Source: Phenylobacterium hankyongense (GTDB lineage: Bacteria > Pseudomonadota > Alphaproteobacteria > Caulobacterales > Caulobacteraceae). From it: 64,000 nucleotides of DNA. Positions 55,518-64,000 of the stretch are shown here, one piece after another. The stretch spans positions 914,001 through 978,000 of the forward strand of contig NZ_QFYP01000001.1 of assembly GCF_003254505.1 (NCBI RefSeq). The letters run 5' to 3'. Every line of letters begins with the position of its first letter. The stretch's first letter is position 1. The notes below the pieces were generated by a model, which did not search any database, had not been told where the DNA came from, and saw nothing but the letters and a program-made list of their open reading frames with translations. A program made the position numbers and the translations under genes.

Positions 55518-55742
55518 CTACTTCCGCGTGAAGGCGCCGAACTTGGCGTTGAAGCGCGAGACCCGGCCGCCGCGGTCGAGCAGCTGGTGGCCGCCGCCGG
55601 TCCACGCCGGGTGGGTCTTCGGATCGATGTCCAGGTTCAGGGTCGCGCCTTCCTTCCCGTAGGTGGAGCGCGTCTTGTAGGTGGTGCCATCCGTCATCAC
55701 CACGGTGATGAAGTGGTAGTCGGGGTGGGTGTCTTGTTTCAT
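55518..55742 (-). CDS. rpmE: 50S ribosomal protein L31 (cysteine-free type)
   Basis: This 74-residue protein matches bacterial L31: [45 protein letters not shown]. It has no cysteines, so it is the zinc-free (C-) type typical of alphaproteobacteria. It is divergent from the ABC exporter gene. Position beside rcdA is common in the family. Confidence 0.97.
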   Translation of the reverse strand: MKQDTHPDYHFITVVMTDGTTYKTRSTYGKEGATLNLDIDPKTHPAWTGGGHQLLDRGGRVSRFNAKFGAFTRK

Positions 55743-55859
55743 CGCGCGGGCGCCTGACGTAAAGGAGCGGCCAAAGTGGAACGGCCGCCGGTGAGGGCGG
55801 CCTTTCAGGAAGCCGGGCGTATAGCCGAAAGCCCGGTCGAAATGCAAGGTGTGACGCGT

Positions 55860-57719
55860 ATGAGTGAGCCAGCGGCCGCAGCCCCCCCATCGGACGCGGC
55901 GGCGCCGGGGCGGCCGAGCGCCGGCCAGTCCATGGTCCAGACGCTGGCCGAAGAGGCCACCCGGCGCGGTCGCAGCCGCAATATCGGGGCGCTCCGCCGC
56001 CTCGCCCCCTTCATCAGCCGCCACAAGCCCGACGCCGCCCTGGCGCTGGTCTTCCTGCTGTTCGCCACCGGGACCACCCTGTGGCTGTCCGGCGCGGTCC
56101 GGCTGCTGGTCGACCACCTCACCGGCCCCAACGCCACGCCGCGGCAGATCGACCGCTGGTTCCTGATCATGGGCGCCACCGCCGTCGGCCTCGGGATGGC
56201 CTCGGCGCTGCGCTACTACTTCACCACCAAGCTCGGCGAGCGGGTGGTGGCGGACCTGCGCAAGGCCACCTACGCCCACATCCTGACGCTGGACCCCGCC
56301 TTCTTCCTGGCCACCCGCACCGGGGAGGTGCTGTCGCGGCTCACCACCGACATCCAGATCGTCGAGAGCCTGATGGCCGCCTCGGTGTCGGTGGCGCTGC
56401 GCAACTTCCTGATGCTGCTGGGCGCGCTGGGCTTCCTGCTGGTGGTCAGCCCCCACCTCACCGGCCTGGTGCTGCTGCTGTTCCCGGTGGTGATCGTGCC
56501 GCTGTTCCTGTTCGGCCGCCGGGTGCGCAAGCTGACCGCCTCGGCCCAGGACCAGTTCGCCGAAGCGGTGGGCTTTGCCGGCGAGAGCCTGGACGCCCTG
56601 GAGACCGTGCAGGCCTTCGGCCGCCAGACCTCCGCCGCCGGCCGGTTCGCCGCCGCGGTGGAGCAGGCCTTCGCCACCTCGCTGCGGCGGATGCGGGCGC
56701 GGGCCTTCATGACCGCCCTGGTGATCAGCCTGGTGTTCGGCGGCGTGGTGGTGGTGTTCTGGCTGGGCGTCCACCAGGCGCTGAACGACCACCACTGGGG
56801 CAGCCTGTTCCAGTTCGCCTTCCTCTCCGTCCTGGCCGCCAGTTCGGTCGGCGCGCTGGGCGAGACCTGGGGCGACGTGCAGAAGGCGGCCGGCGCCATG
56901 GAGCGCGTCGGCGCCCTCCTAGACGCCCGGCCCGGCGTCGCCGCCCCGGCCCACCCCACCCCGCTGCCGCAGCCGCCGCGGGGCGAGGTGGCGTTCGAGA
57001 ACGTCACCTTCGCCTATCCCGGCCGGCCCGACCTTCCGGCGCTCCGAGGCTTCAACCTGGCGGTGCGGCCGGGCGAGCGGGTGGCGCTGGTCGGTCCGTC
57101 GGGGGCGGGCAAGAGCACGGTCTTCCGCCTGCTGCTGCGGTTCTACGATCCGCAGGGCGGGCGCGTGCTGATGGACGGGGTCGACCTGCGCGACGCCGAT
57201 CCCGCCGAGGTCCGGGCGCGCATGGCCCTGGTGGCGCAGGACTCGCCGCTGTTCTCCGGCTCCGCGCTGGACAACGTCCGCTTCGGCCGCGAGGACGCCA
57301 ACCCCGAGGACATCCGCGACGCCATCCGCGCCGCCCAGGCCGAGGCCTTCCTGCAGGCCCTGCCGCAGGGGGCCGAGACCACCGTGGGCGAGCGGGCCCG
57401 CAGCCTCTCCGGCGGCCAGCGCCAGCGGCTGGCGATCGCCCGGGCCCTGGTCCGCGAGGCGCCGATCCTGCTGCTCGACGAGGCCACCAGCGCGCTGGAC
57501 GCCGAGAACGAGCGGTTGGTGCAGCGCGCCCTCGACCAGGCCATGGTCGGCCGCACCACCCTGGTCATCGCCCACCGGCTGGCGACGGTGCTCAAGGCCG
57601 ACCGCATCGTGGTGATGGACGAGGGCCGGGTGGTGGAGGAAGGCGCGCACGCCGAGCTGGTGGCGCGCAACGGCCTCTACGCCCGCCTCGCCGCCCTGCA
57701 GTTCGGCGAAGCGGCTTAA
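55860..57719 (+). CDS. ABC exporter half-transporter (MsbA/lipid or multidrug type)
   Basis: This 619-residue protein fuses a six-helix transmembrane domain to an ATPase. The Walker A is GPSGAGKST, signature LSGGQRQRL, Walker [13 protein letters not shown], with an A-loop and H-loop (IAHRLAT). It matches ABCB-type exporters such as MsbA and should work as a homodimer. A basic/proline-rich N-terminal tail (about 40 residues) is likely cytoplasmic. Start ATG 55860 is chosen; upstream in-frame ATGs at 55776 and 55842 are possible. The stop shares bases with the convergent GlpQ-type gene's stop. Confidence 0.92.
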   Translation: MSEPAAAAPPSDAAAPGRPSAGQSMVQTLAEEATRRGRSRNIGALRRLAPFISRHKPDAALALVFLLFATGTTLWLSGAVRLLVDHLTGPNATPRQIDRWFLIMGATAVGLGMASALRYYFTTKLGERVVADLRKATYAHILTLDPAFFLATRTGEVLSRLTTDIQIVESLMAASVSVALRNFLMLLGALGFLLVVSPHLTGLVLLLFPVVIVPLFLFGRRVRKLTASAQDQFAEAVGFAGESLDALETVQAFGRQTSAAGRFAAAVEQAFATSLRRMRARAFMTALVISLVFGGVVVVFWLGVHQALNDHHWGSLFQFAFLSVLAASSVGALGETWGDVQKAAGAMERVGALLDARPGVAAPAHPTPLPQPPRGEVAFENVTFAYPGRPDLPALRGFNLAVRPGERVALVGPSGAGKSTVFRLLLRFYDPQGGRVLMDGVDLRDADPAEVRARMALVAQDSPLFSGSALDNVRFGREDANPEDIRDAIRAAQAEAFLQALPQGAETTVGERARSLSGGQRQRLAIARALVREAPILLLDEATSALDAENERLVQRALDQAMVGRTTLVIAHRLATVLKADRIVVMDEGRVVEEGAHAELVARNGLYARLAALQFGEAA

Positions 57720-58783
57720 CCGCGCGAGGCGACCGCCAGGCCGGGGAAGTCGCTGAACAGCCCGTCGACGCCGCTGGCCCACAGGGCGCGGTAGACCGCG
57801 TCGACGTCGCCGTGCTCCGTAGGCGAGGTCCCGCGCCACAAGCCTCGGGGCAGGAAGAAATTCTCCGCCCGCACCGTCCAGGGGTGCACCGCCAGCCCGG
57901 CGGCATGGGCGTCGCCTACCAGGGACGAGGCCGGACCGAGCGCCCCTTCGGGCGTGGCGGGGATCACCAGCGGCCATTCCGGACCGAGGCCGTCGGCGTA
58001 GGCCGCCACCGCCTGCAGACCGCCCGGCGTGATCATCTCGCGGTAGGTGACGGCGGGCAGGTCGGCGGGGCCGCCGGCGGCGGAGACCAGCTGGATCAGG
58101 CGCGCCCTGGACAGCGTGCGGAAGGTCTTCAGCGCCCCGACCTCGAAGCACTGCACGAAGACCGGGGCGGCGCGGCTGTCCAGGCCGTTGGCCTTCAGGG
58201 TGTCCAGCAGCCGGTGTTCGAGCCGCAGGCCGATGGAGGCGAAATAGGTCGGGTGCTTCATTTCCGGATAGGTGCCGATCGTCCGCCCCAGCCGGCGGCT
58301 CTCCACCTTCGCCAGGTCGAGCATCTCCTGGTAGGTCGGGATCGCCTCGCGGCCGTCGAAGGCGGCGCTGGCGGGCCGCAGCTGCGGCAGGCGCTCGCGG
58401 GCCCGCAGGGTCTTCAGCTCGGCGAGGGTGAAGTCCTCGGTGAACCAGCCCTCGATCGTCTGGCCGTCGATCACCTTGGTCGCCTTGCGGGCGGCGAACT
58501 CGGGGTGGCTGGCCACGTCGGTGGTGCCGGAGATCTCGTTCTCGTGGCGGACCACCAGGTGACCGTCCTTGGTGGGCACCAGGTCGGGCTCGATGAAGTC
58601 GGCGCCCTCGGCGATCGCCAGCCGATAGCCCATCAGGGTGTGCTCGGGCCGCTCGCCGCTGGCGCCGCGGTGGGCGATCACGATGGGTCGGGGCTTGGGC
58701 GATCCGGCCTTGGGCTGGGCGGCGGCGGGCATGGCGGCGAGGGCGGTGGCGGCGGCGAGCGCGCGGCGGCGGGTGAGGCTCAT
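57716..58783 (-). CDS. Exported glycerophosphodiester phosphodiesterase (GlpQ type)
   Basis: This 355-residue protein has an N-terminal signal with twin arginine (LTRRRALAAATALAAMPAAA), suggesting Tat export. The GDPD motifs are clear: IAHRGASGERPEHT, GADFIEPDLVPTKDGHLVVRHE, then VDGLFSDFP near the end. It hydrolyses glycerophosphodiesters to glycerol-3-phosphate and an alcohol in the periplasm. The stop (TTA on the plus strand) overlaps the ABC gene's TAA, so the two convergent genes share TTAA. Confidence 0.93.
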   Translation of the reverse strand: MSLTRRRALAAATALAAMPAAAQPKAGSPKPRPIVIAHRGASGERPEHTLMGYRLAIAEGADFIEPDLVPTKDGHLVVRHENEISGTTDVASHPEFAARKATKVIDGQTIEGWFTEDFTLAELKTLRARERLPQLRPASAAFDGREAIPTYQEMLDLAKVESRRLGRTIGTYPEMKHPTYFASIGLRLEHRLLDTLKANGLDSRAAPVFVQCFEVGALKTFRTLSRARLIQLVSAAGGPADLPAVTYREMITPGGLQAVAAYADGLGPEWPLVIPATPEGALGPASSLVGDAHAAGLAVHPWTVRAENFFLPRGLWRGTSPTEHGDVDAVYRALWASGVDGLFSDFPGLAVASRG

Positions 58784-58816
58784 GGCCCCACCTTAGCTAG
58801 TCCGATGGCCGTCTGC

Positions 58817-59611
58817 CTATTTGGCCGCGCGCAGGCGCTCGATCAGCTGCGGATGGATCTCGAGGTTGGCGGCGCAGATCGAGCCGGTGACCAGCGGGTC
58901 GACCTGGCCCTCGGCGTCGGTGACCTTGCCGCCGGCCTCGGTGACCAGCAGGATCCCGGCCGCGATGTCCCAGCTCTGCAGGTCGCGCTCCCAGTAGCCG
59001 TCGTAGCGGCCGGCCGCGACCCAGGCGAGATCCAGCGCCGCGGAGCCGAAGCGGCGGACGCCGGCCACCCGCTGGCTGACCTGGTGCAGCTCCTTCAGGA
59101 AGGTGGCGTGCTGGCCGTGGCCCAGGAAGGGGATGCCGGTGGCCAGCACCGACTCGTCCATCCGCGTCCGCGCCGCGACCCGCAGCCGCTTGTCGTTGAC
59201 GAAGCAGCCCTTGCCCTTCTCGGCCCAGAACAGCTCGTTGGTGACCGGGTTGTAGGTCACCGCGGCGACCACCGCGCCTTCGCGTTGCAGGGCGATGTTG
59301 ATGGCGAAGTGCGGGATGGCGTGCAGGAAGTTGGTGGTGCCGTCCAGCGGGTCGACGAGCCAGGTGTGGGTCTTGTCGGTGCCCTCGATCATGCCGCGCT
59401 CTTCGCCCAGGAAGCCGTAGCCGGGACGGGCCTTAGTCAGCATCTCGAAGATGGTCTGCTCGGCCTTCAGGTCGGCGGCGGAGACGAAATCGGCCGGCGC
59501 CTTCTTGGCGACCTGCAGCTCGGCCAGCTCCCCGAAGTCGCGGTTGAGGCCGCGCGCCGCCTTGCGGGCGGCGTCGGACATGACCTTCAGCAGAGCCGAT
59601 TGGGTGGACAC
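58817..59611 (-). CDS. suhB: Inositol monophosphatase family protein (SuhB type)
   Basis: This 264-residue phosphatase has the lithium-sensitive fold motifs: GEER, WLVDPLDGTTNFLHAIPHFAINIAL and WDIAAGILLVTEAGG. It should dephosphorylate inositol-1-phosphate or a related sugar phosphate using Mg2+; SuhB also has an RNA-related role in E. coli. It is a separate gene with its own start, between the GlpQ-type and ThiE genes on the same strand. Confidence 0.93.
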   Translation of the reverse strand: MSTQSALLKVMSDAARKAARGLNRDFGELAELQVAKKAPADFVSAADLKAEQTIFEMLTKARPGYGFLGEERGMIEGTDKTHTWLVDPLDGTTNFLHAIPHFAINIALQREGAVVAAVTYNPVTNELFWAEKGKGCFVNDKRLRVAARTRMDESVLATGIPFLGHGQHATFLKELHQVSQRVAGVRRFGSAALDLAWVAAGRYDGYWERDLQSWDIAAGILLVTEAGGKVTDAEGQVDPLVTGSICAANLEIHPQLIERLRAAK

Positions 59612-59682
59612 TTGTGAGGCTGCTTTCTCGGGAATTCGGGCGCGGAACCTAGTGGTCGCACCCTCTTAAGGCAAGCTGACGG

Positions 59683-60333
59683 TCAGCCGCGCTCCGCGAC
59701 GCCGGCCGCGATCTCGGCGTTCAGCGCCTTCGCCGCCGCCGCCGGACCCTCGCCATAAGACCAGACGCCGGCCGAAACCGCCACGAAGTCCGCCCCCGCC
59801 TTGGCGATCCCGCGCGCGGTCTCGACGGTGATCCCGCCGATCGCCACGCAGGGCACCTGCATGGTCTCCTGCCAGATGGTCAGGATCTCCGGCTCGGCGT
59901 GGGTGGGGGCTTCCTTGGTGGCGGTGGGGAAGAAGGCCCCGAAGGCCACGTAGTCGGCGCCGGCCTCGGCGGCCTCCATGGCCAGGTGGCGGCTGTCGTG
60001 GCAGGTGACGCCGACCATCCGGTCCTTGCCCACCAGCCGGCGGGCCTCGGCGTAGGAGCCGTCGTCCTGGCCGATGTGCACCCCGTCGCAGCCGAGGCTG
60101 GCGGCGAGGTCGGGGCGGTCGTTGAGGATCACCGCCACCTCGCGGGCCTGGGCGATGGGCGCCAGCGCATCGACCGCGGCGGCGACCACCTCGTCGGGGA
60201 CCTCCTTCAGCCGGATCTGCAGGGCGGCGACATCGCCGGCGTCGAGCGCCTGGGCGAGCACACGGCCGAACGCGGCCAGGTCGTCGAGCCTGGGCGGGGT
60301 GATCAGGTAGAGGCGGCAAAGGGGCGTGACCAT
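59683..60333 (-). CDS. thiE: Thiamine-phosphate synthase
   Basis: This 216-residue TIM-barrel enzyme joins the pyrimidine (HMP-PP) and thiazole phosphate to give thiamine phosphate. Motifs: LILNDRPD-like ([26 protein letters not shown]), [31 protein letters not shown], and AIGGI. Only about 16 bases separate its start from the next gene, so no TPP riboswitch can fit directly upstream; it is likely the distal gene of a cioAB-DUF2474-thiE unit. Confidence 0.93.
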   Translation of the reverse strand: MVTPLCRLYLITPPRLDDLAAFGRVLAQALDAGDVAALQIRLKEVPDEVVAAAVDALAPIAQAREVAVILNDRPDLAASLGCDGVHIGQDDGSYAEARRLVGKDRMVGVTCHDSRHLAMEAAEAGADYVAFGAFFPTATKEAPTHAEPEILTIWQETMQVPCVAIGGITVETARGIAKAGADFVAVSAGVWSYGEGPAAAAKALNAEIAAGVAERG

Positions 60334-60349
60334 CCCGCGCCGTAGAGCA

Positions 60350-60496
60350 TCATCGGAGCATCGCCTTCAAGAGGTAGGCGACGGCGGCGGTCCCGAAGGC
60401 GGCGCCCAGCGACAGCGCGGCGAACCACGCCAGCCGCTTCCAGAGCGGGGCCAGGGGCGCGCCCGGCTCGGGCGGCGGCTCAATGATAGCCCGCAT
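60350..60496 (-). CDS. DUF2474-like single-pass membrane subunit of the bd oxidase
   Basis: This 48-residue protein has a Pro-rich N-terminus and one hydrophobic helix ([30 protein letters not shown]), matching DUF2474, the small subunit often next to cyanide-insensitive bd oxidases (analogous to CydX). The ATG lies within the end of the cioB-type gene, overlapping by 17 bases, so translation is coupled. The other frame extending upstream is a shadow. Confidence 0.85.
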   Translation of the reverse strand: MRAIIEPPPEPGAPLAPLWKRLAWFAALSLGAAFGTAAVAYLLKAMLR

Positions 60497-61505
60497 CGGC
60501 CCCCACCTTGCCGCGGAACAGCCAGTAGACCCACACCGTGTAGCCGAGGATCGCCGGCAGCAGGATGGCCGCGCCCAGCAGCAGCAGGGCCAGCGCATTG
60601 TCGGCGTTGGCCGCCTGCCGGAAGGTCATCGCGTAGGGCACGATGTTGGGGAAGAACCCCGCCGCCAGGCCGAGGTAGCCGGAGAGGAAGACCAGGTAGG
60701 CGCCGACGAAGGGCATGCGGTGGGCCTGGCGGCGGAGACCGAGCGCCACCAGCCCCAGGCCGACCAGGCCCAGAAGCGGGATCGGCGAAAGCGTCGCGAG
60801 CCGGCCCAGGTCGACGGCTCCGCCTTCGAAGCCCCAGCGCGCCGCCACCCGCGGCAGCCGCAGCAGGGTGGCGAGGCTGACCGCCGCCAGCAGGACGGCG
60901 GTGGCGGCCGCGGCCATCGCGGCCCAGCGCCGGGCGCGGCCATGCAGGGCGTCCTCGGTCTTCAGCACCAGCCAGCAGGCGCCGAGCAGGGCGTAGCCCG
61001 CCACCAGGCCCGCGGCGACCAGCAGGCTGTAGGGCGTCAGCCAGTCGAAGGTCCCGCCGGCGAACTGGCCGCCGCGCAGGGTCACGCCCTGGATAAAGCC
61101 GCCGAGCACCAGCCCCTGCGCCACCGTCGCCGTGAACGAGCCGCCGGCGAAGGCGGCGGTCCAGAACCGCTTGCCGCGCCGGCGTCCCCGCAACCGGAAC
61201 TCGAACGCCACGCCGCGGAAGATCAGCGCCATCAGCATCAGCAGGATCGGCGCGTAGAGGGCCGGCAGGATGGCCGCGTAGGCGAACGGGAAGGCCGCGA
61301 ACAGGCCGGCGCCCCCCAGCACCAGCCAGGTCTCGTTGCCGTCCCAGATGGGCGCGACGGTGTCCATCATCACGTCGCGCTCGTGCGGCGAGCCGGCGAA
61401 CGGGAACAGGATGCCGATCCCCAGGTCGAAACCGTCCAGCAGCACGTACATCAGGACCGCGACCGCGATGATGCCGGCCCAGATCAGCGGCAGGTCGAGG
61501 GTCAT
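60480..61505 (-). CDS. cioB: Cyanide-insensitive quinol oxidase subunit II (CydB/CioB)
   Basis: This 341-residue inner-membrane protein has the CydB fold with about eight hydrophobic segments: IIAVAVLMYVLLDGFDLGIGILFPF, DTVAPIWDGNETWLVLGGAGLFAAFPFAYA. It forms the bd-type quinol oxidase with CioA and reduces oxygen to water. It overlaps the cioA stop by four bases and the DUF2474 start by 17. The Cio assignment rests on the short Q-loop of its partner and on DUF2474. Confidence 0.93.
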   Translation of the reverse strand: MTLDLPLIWAGIIAVAVLMYVLLDGFDLGIGILFPFAGSPHERDVMMDTVAPIWDGNETWLVLGGAGLFAAFPFAYAAILPALYAPILLMLMALIFRGVAFEFRLRGRRRGKRFWTAAFAGGSFTATVAQGLVLGGFIQGVTLRGGQFAGGTFDWLTPYSLLVAAGLVAGYALLGACWLVLKTEDALHGRARRWAAMAAAATAVLLAAVSLATLLRLPRVAARWGFEGGAVDLGRLATLSPIPLLGLVGLGLVALGLRRQAHRMPFVGAYLVFLSGYLGLAAGFFPNIVPYAMTFRQAANADNALALLLLGAAILLPAILGYTVWVYWLFRGKVGADAGYH

Positions 61506-62914
61506 GGCAGAGCCTCCGGGTCCGGCTCGTCCGGGGCCGCGCCGAGGGCGTAGCCCGGCGGGCGCGGCTTGGCCGGCGCGGCGGCGTCGGGCTCCGCCCG
61601 GGCCTGCGGTCCGTCGGCGATCAGGCGGAAGATGTAGAGCACGCCGGCGCCGAAGATGGTCGCGTAGACGATCATGAACGCCAGCAGCGAGGCCGAGACC
61701 GGGCCCGCCCCGACCGGTGAGACGGCGTCGGCGGTGCGCACCAGGCCGTAGACCACGTAGGGCTGGCGACCGACCTCGGCCACGGTCCAGCCGGCCACCA
61801 CCGACACGAAGCCCGCCGGGCCCATGGCCACGCAGGCGCGCAGGAACCATCGGGAATGCTCAGGCCCCGCGGTGCGCCAGATCAGCCACGCGCCCCACAG
61901 GCCCAGGCCGATCATCGCCAGCCCCAGGCCGACCATCACCCGGAACGCCCAGAAGACGATGAACACCGGCGGCCGGTCCCGCGGCGCGAAGGCTTTCAGC
62001 CCCTTGATCTCGGCGTCCATGCGGCCGGCGGTGATGAAGCTGCCGAGCTTGGGGATGGAGATTTCCCAGCGGTTGCCCGCCCGCGCCCGATCCGGCCAGG
62101 CGACGATGTGGAAGGCCTGCCCGGCGCGGGTCTCCCAGAACGCCTCGATGGCCGCGAGCTTGGCGGGCTGTACGTGGAGCAGCATCTTGCCGGAGGCGTC
62201 GCCGACCAGCAGCTGCAGCGGCGCGACGACGGCGAACATGCCGATCGCCATCTTCAGGGCGATGCGAGATTCCGCCTCCTGCGGGGTCTTCAGCAGCCGC
62301 CAGGCCGAGGCCGCGCCGACCACCAGCGAGGTGGTGAGATAGGCCGCCAGCACCATGTGGACGAAGCGCGGCGCAAAGCTCGGCGAGAAGATCACCTGCA
62401 TCCAGTTCACCGCCCGCAGCGCGCCGTCCGCCAGGCGGACGTAGCCGCTGGGCGATTGCATCCAGCTGTTGGCCGAGATGATCCAGAAGGCGGAGATGAC
62501 GGTGCCGACCGCCACCAGGGCGGTGGCGGTGAAGTGCAGCCGCGGCCCGACCTTGCGCCAGCCGAACAGCATCACGCCCAGGAAGCTCGCCTCGAGGAAG
62601 AAGGCGGTCAGCACCTCGAAGGCGAACAGCGGCCCGATGACCGGGGCGACGGTCGCCGCATAGACGCTCCAGTTGGTGCCGATCTCGTAGGAGATCACCA
62701 CGCCGGTGACGACGCCCATGCCGAAGGAGATGGCGAAGATCTTGATCCAGAACAGATAAAGGGTTTTGAACGCCTCTTTCCCGGTGCTCAGCCAGAGCCC
62801 TTCGAGCACCGCCAGGTAGCTGGCGAGACCAATGGTGAAGCTTGGAAAGATGATGTGGAACGCGATCGTGAAGGCGAACTGCAGCCGCGATAACAAAAGC
62901 GCGTCGAGTTCCAT
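61502..62914 (-). CDS. cioA: Cyanide-insensitive quinol oxidase subunit I (CydA/CioA)
   Basis: This 470-residue membrane protein binds the hemes of the bd-type oxidase. The heme ligand His is in LQFAFTIAFHIIFPSFTIGLA (His20), and GVVTGVVISYEIGTNW and the GWxxxEVGRQPY motif (GWTVAEVGRQPYVVYG) are conserved. The Q-loop is short, as in the CioA type. The C-terminal tail is acidic/Pro-rich. Start ATG 62914 is the family start; upstream extensions are shadows. It leads the cioAB-DUF2474 unit, useful under low oxygen or respiratory inhibition. Confidence 0.94.
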   Translation of the reverse strand: MELDALLLSRLQFAFTIAFHIIFPSFTIGLASYLAVLEGLWLSTGKEAFKTLYLFWIKIFAISFGMGVVTGVVISYEIGTNWSVYAATVAPVIGPLFAFEVLTAFFLEASFLGVMLFGWRKVGPRLHFTATALVAVGTVISAFWIISANSWMQSPSGYVRLADGALRAVNWMQVIFSPSFAPRFVHMVLAAYLTTSLVVGAASAWRLLKTPQEAESRIALKMAIGMFAVVAPLQLLVGDASGKMLLHVQPAKLAAIEAFWETRAGQAFHIVAWPDRARAGNRWEISIPKLGSFITAGRMDAEIKGLKAFAPRDRPPVFIVFWAFRVMVGLGLAMIGLGLWGAWLIWRTAGPEHSRWFLRACVAMGPAGFVSVVAGWTVAEVGRQPYVVYGLVRTADAVSPVGAGPVSASLLAFMIVYATIFGAGVLYIFRLIADGPQARAEPDAAAPAKPRPPGYALGAAPDEPDPEALP

Positions 62915-63080
62915 GTCGCAGCCTCCCGTCCGACTGTAGAACACCTGGCGGAGGCGGTCGACGTTTGCGACATTCCGGTCGCGGGTCGGGCGCCGACCGG
63001 TCACGGCGCAACAAGCTGTGCCGGAACCAAGCGGATGGTCCGGGGATTTGCACGACGGGAATGATCGCGGGAGGCGAGGA

Positions 63081-63635
63081 ATGCAAGCCAGCGTGCGCGA
63101 GGCCGTCGACAGCCTCGCCAACAGCCGCGGACGTTCGACGCGGCACATCCTGGTGGGCCTTGGCCTGACCGCCGGCGCCGTGCTGGCCTCCGCGGCCATC
63201 GCCCGGATCTACGCCCCCGCCACCGACAACCCGGAGGTCTACTCCGACTACGAGGAGCTGGAGGAGCCCTCGTCGAAGCCGCCGCGGGCGGTGTTCTCGC
63301 TGATCTGGCCGCCGCTGTTCATGGCGCTGACGCTGTCGGGCCTGCGCATCTGGAACGCGCCGAAAAGCGCGGCCCGCACCCAGGCCCTGACCCTCTGGGG
63401 CGTGGTGCAGGGGCTGAACGCGGTGTGGATGGCGCTCGGGCCCCGCCGGCTGGGCGGCCAGCTGACCACGGCGGTGGCTTCGCTGGGCACCGCCGGCGCC
63501 TATGTGTGGCGCGCCCGGCGGGTCGATCCCCCGGCCGCGAACATGGTGGCCCCCTATGTCGGCTGGATCGGCTTCGCCAACGTGCTGTCCGAGGAGCTAT
63601 GGCGCCGGAACGCGACGGCCGCGACGCTCCACTAG
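63081..63635 (+). CDS. TspO/MBR-like membrane protein
   Basis: This 184-residue protein has about five hydrophobic segments and TspO-like signatures: KPPRAVFSLIWPPLFMALTLSGLRIW, WGVVQGLNAVWMALG, and VAPYVGWIGFANVLSEELWRRN. Compared with classical TspO it has a longer N-terminus (about 50 residues, with an acidic EELEEP patch), so it is a divergent member. TspO binds porphyrins and sterol-like ligands. ATG 63081 follows GGCGAGGA; the longer frame from 63018 is less likely. It is divergent from the cio operon. Confidence 0.7.
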   Translation: MQASVREAVDSLANSRGRSTRHILVGLGLTAGAVLASAAIARIYAPATDNPEVYSDYEELEEPSSKPPRAVFSLIWPPLFMALTLSGLRIWNAPKSAARTQALTLWGVVQGLNAVWMALGPRRLGGQLTTAVASLGTAGAYVWRARRVDPPAANMVAPYVGWIGFANVLSEELWRRNATAATLH

Positions 63636-63705
63636 GACCATTGCCACGCTCCGCGCGGCGCCCCTAGGCTCCACGCCAAGAACATAAGCCTGTGGGAGCG
63701 GGGCG

Positions 63706-64000
63706 ATGGCGACGTTGACGGACGGAGTGCGGACGCGCGCGGGCGGCGACCGGCTGGTGATCGCCGGGGCCTCCGCGGGCACGGTGTTCGAGTGGTACGA
63801 CTTCTACCTGTACGGCTCGCTGGCGAGCTTCATCACCCAGCACTTCTTCTCCGGGGTCAACGCCACCACCGGCTACATCTTCGCCCTGCTGGCCTTCGCC
63901 GCCGGCTTCGCGGTGCGGCCGTTCGGAGCCCTGGTGTTCGGGCGGCTGGGCGACCTGTGGGGCCGCAAGAACACCTTCCTGGTGACGATGATGCTGATGG
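63706..64000 (+). CDS. MFS transporter, MHS (metabolite:H+ symporter) type, N-terminal part, cut by the window edge
   Basis: The visible 98 residues (MATLTDGVRTRAG then VIAGASAGTVFEWYDFYLYGSLASF) match the N-terminus of MHS-family permeases such as KgtP/ProP-like dicarboxylate or osmolyte symporters; FEWYDFYLYG and FGRLGDLWGRKNTF are signatures. GGAG lies upstream of ATG 63706. The substrate is unknown and the remaining sequence is outside the window. Confidence 0.88.
   Translation, partial: MATLTDGVRTRAGGDRLVIAGASAGTVFEWYDFYLYGSLASFITQHFFSGVNATTGYIFALLAFAAGFAVRPFGALVFGRLGDLWGRKNTFLVTMMLM

Noticed and set aside
60334-60349. TPP riboswitch upstream of thiE
   Set aside because: Only about 16 bases separate thiE from the next gene, too little for a THI element, and no conserved THI-box sequence was seen there.

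Overview
The window is very GC-rich, densely packed chromosomal DNA from an alphaproteobacterium of the Caulobacteraceae, most likely Phenylobacterium or a close relative. This rests on several things seen here: an edd-glk-eda Entner-Doudoroff operon, a Usg protein, an RcdA (DUF1465) cell-cycle adaptor gene beside DUF1192, a cysteine-free L31, two large TonB-dependent receptors, and a heavy load of acyl-CoA enzymes. The genus is inference; no rRNA is present. I found no phage, insertion sequence, integrase or CRISPR array.

Layout. 1-2.5 kb: end of edd, then glk, eda and a small unknown gene. 2.6-11.5 kb: acyl-CoA catabolism, with a crotonase lacking both hydratase glutamates, an acyl-CoA dehydrogenase, a class III CoA-transferase, a DUF35 protein paired with a cysteine-less SCP2-type thiolase-like protein, two divergent acyl-CoA ligases and a hotdog thioesterase. 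11.5-14.1 kb: tRNA-Ser(CGA), a gene-poor stretch, a methyltransferase and small envelope or unknown proteins. 14.2-22.3 kb: mixed housekeeping (a protein of tandem TonB-C-like repeats, flavodoxin-fold reductase, GlsB-type protein, lone OppA-type lipoprotein, Usg, a possible 2H phosphoesterase, PncB, Nudix, Dps). 22.4-25.9 kb: luciferase-like oxidoreductase, alpha/beta hydrolase, Old Yellow Enzyme. 26.0-28.5 kb: rubrerythrin, Fe-S oxidoreductase, DUF3501. 28.7-32.7 kb: a TonB receptor translationally coupled to an exported phosphodiesterase. 32.8-34.3 kb: tandem YceI paralogues. 34.3-38.7 kb: thiolase, FadJ-type enzyme and a divergent SDR. 38.8-42.4 kb: YdbH-YnbE-YdbL envelope lipid-transport operon. 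42.4-47.6 kb: glyoxylate shunt (aceA, DUF4170, aceB) with a divergent RamB/ScfR-type regulator. 47.6-53.3 kb: a double-TetR regulator, a GPH-type symporter and a second TonB receptor. 53.4-57.7 kb: quinone oxidoreductase, DUF1192, rcdA, rpmE, ABC exporter. 57.7-64 kb: glycerophosphodiesterase, SuhB-type phosphatase, ThiE, cyanide-insensitive bd oxidase with DUF2474, a TspO-like protein and the start of an MHS-type transporter.

The theme is growth on fatty-acid-like or hydrophobic substrates. Acyl chains are activated by ligases, degraded by beta-oxidation, and the acetyl-CoA is assimilated through the glyoxylate shunt. The most distinctive observations are: a shared near-palindrome (TTCAAACGNTTGTT) just upstream of three separate acyl-CoA loci, suggesting one local regulon; the DUF35/thiolase-like pair that looks more like a retro-aldolase than a thiolase; a crotonase without hydratase glutamates; a regulator made of two fused TetR units; and several families of palindromic intergenic repeats.
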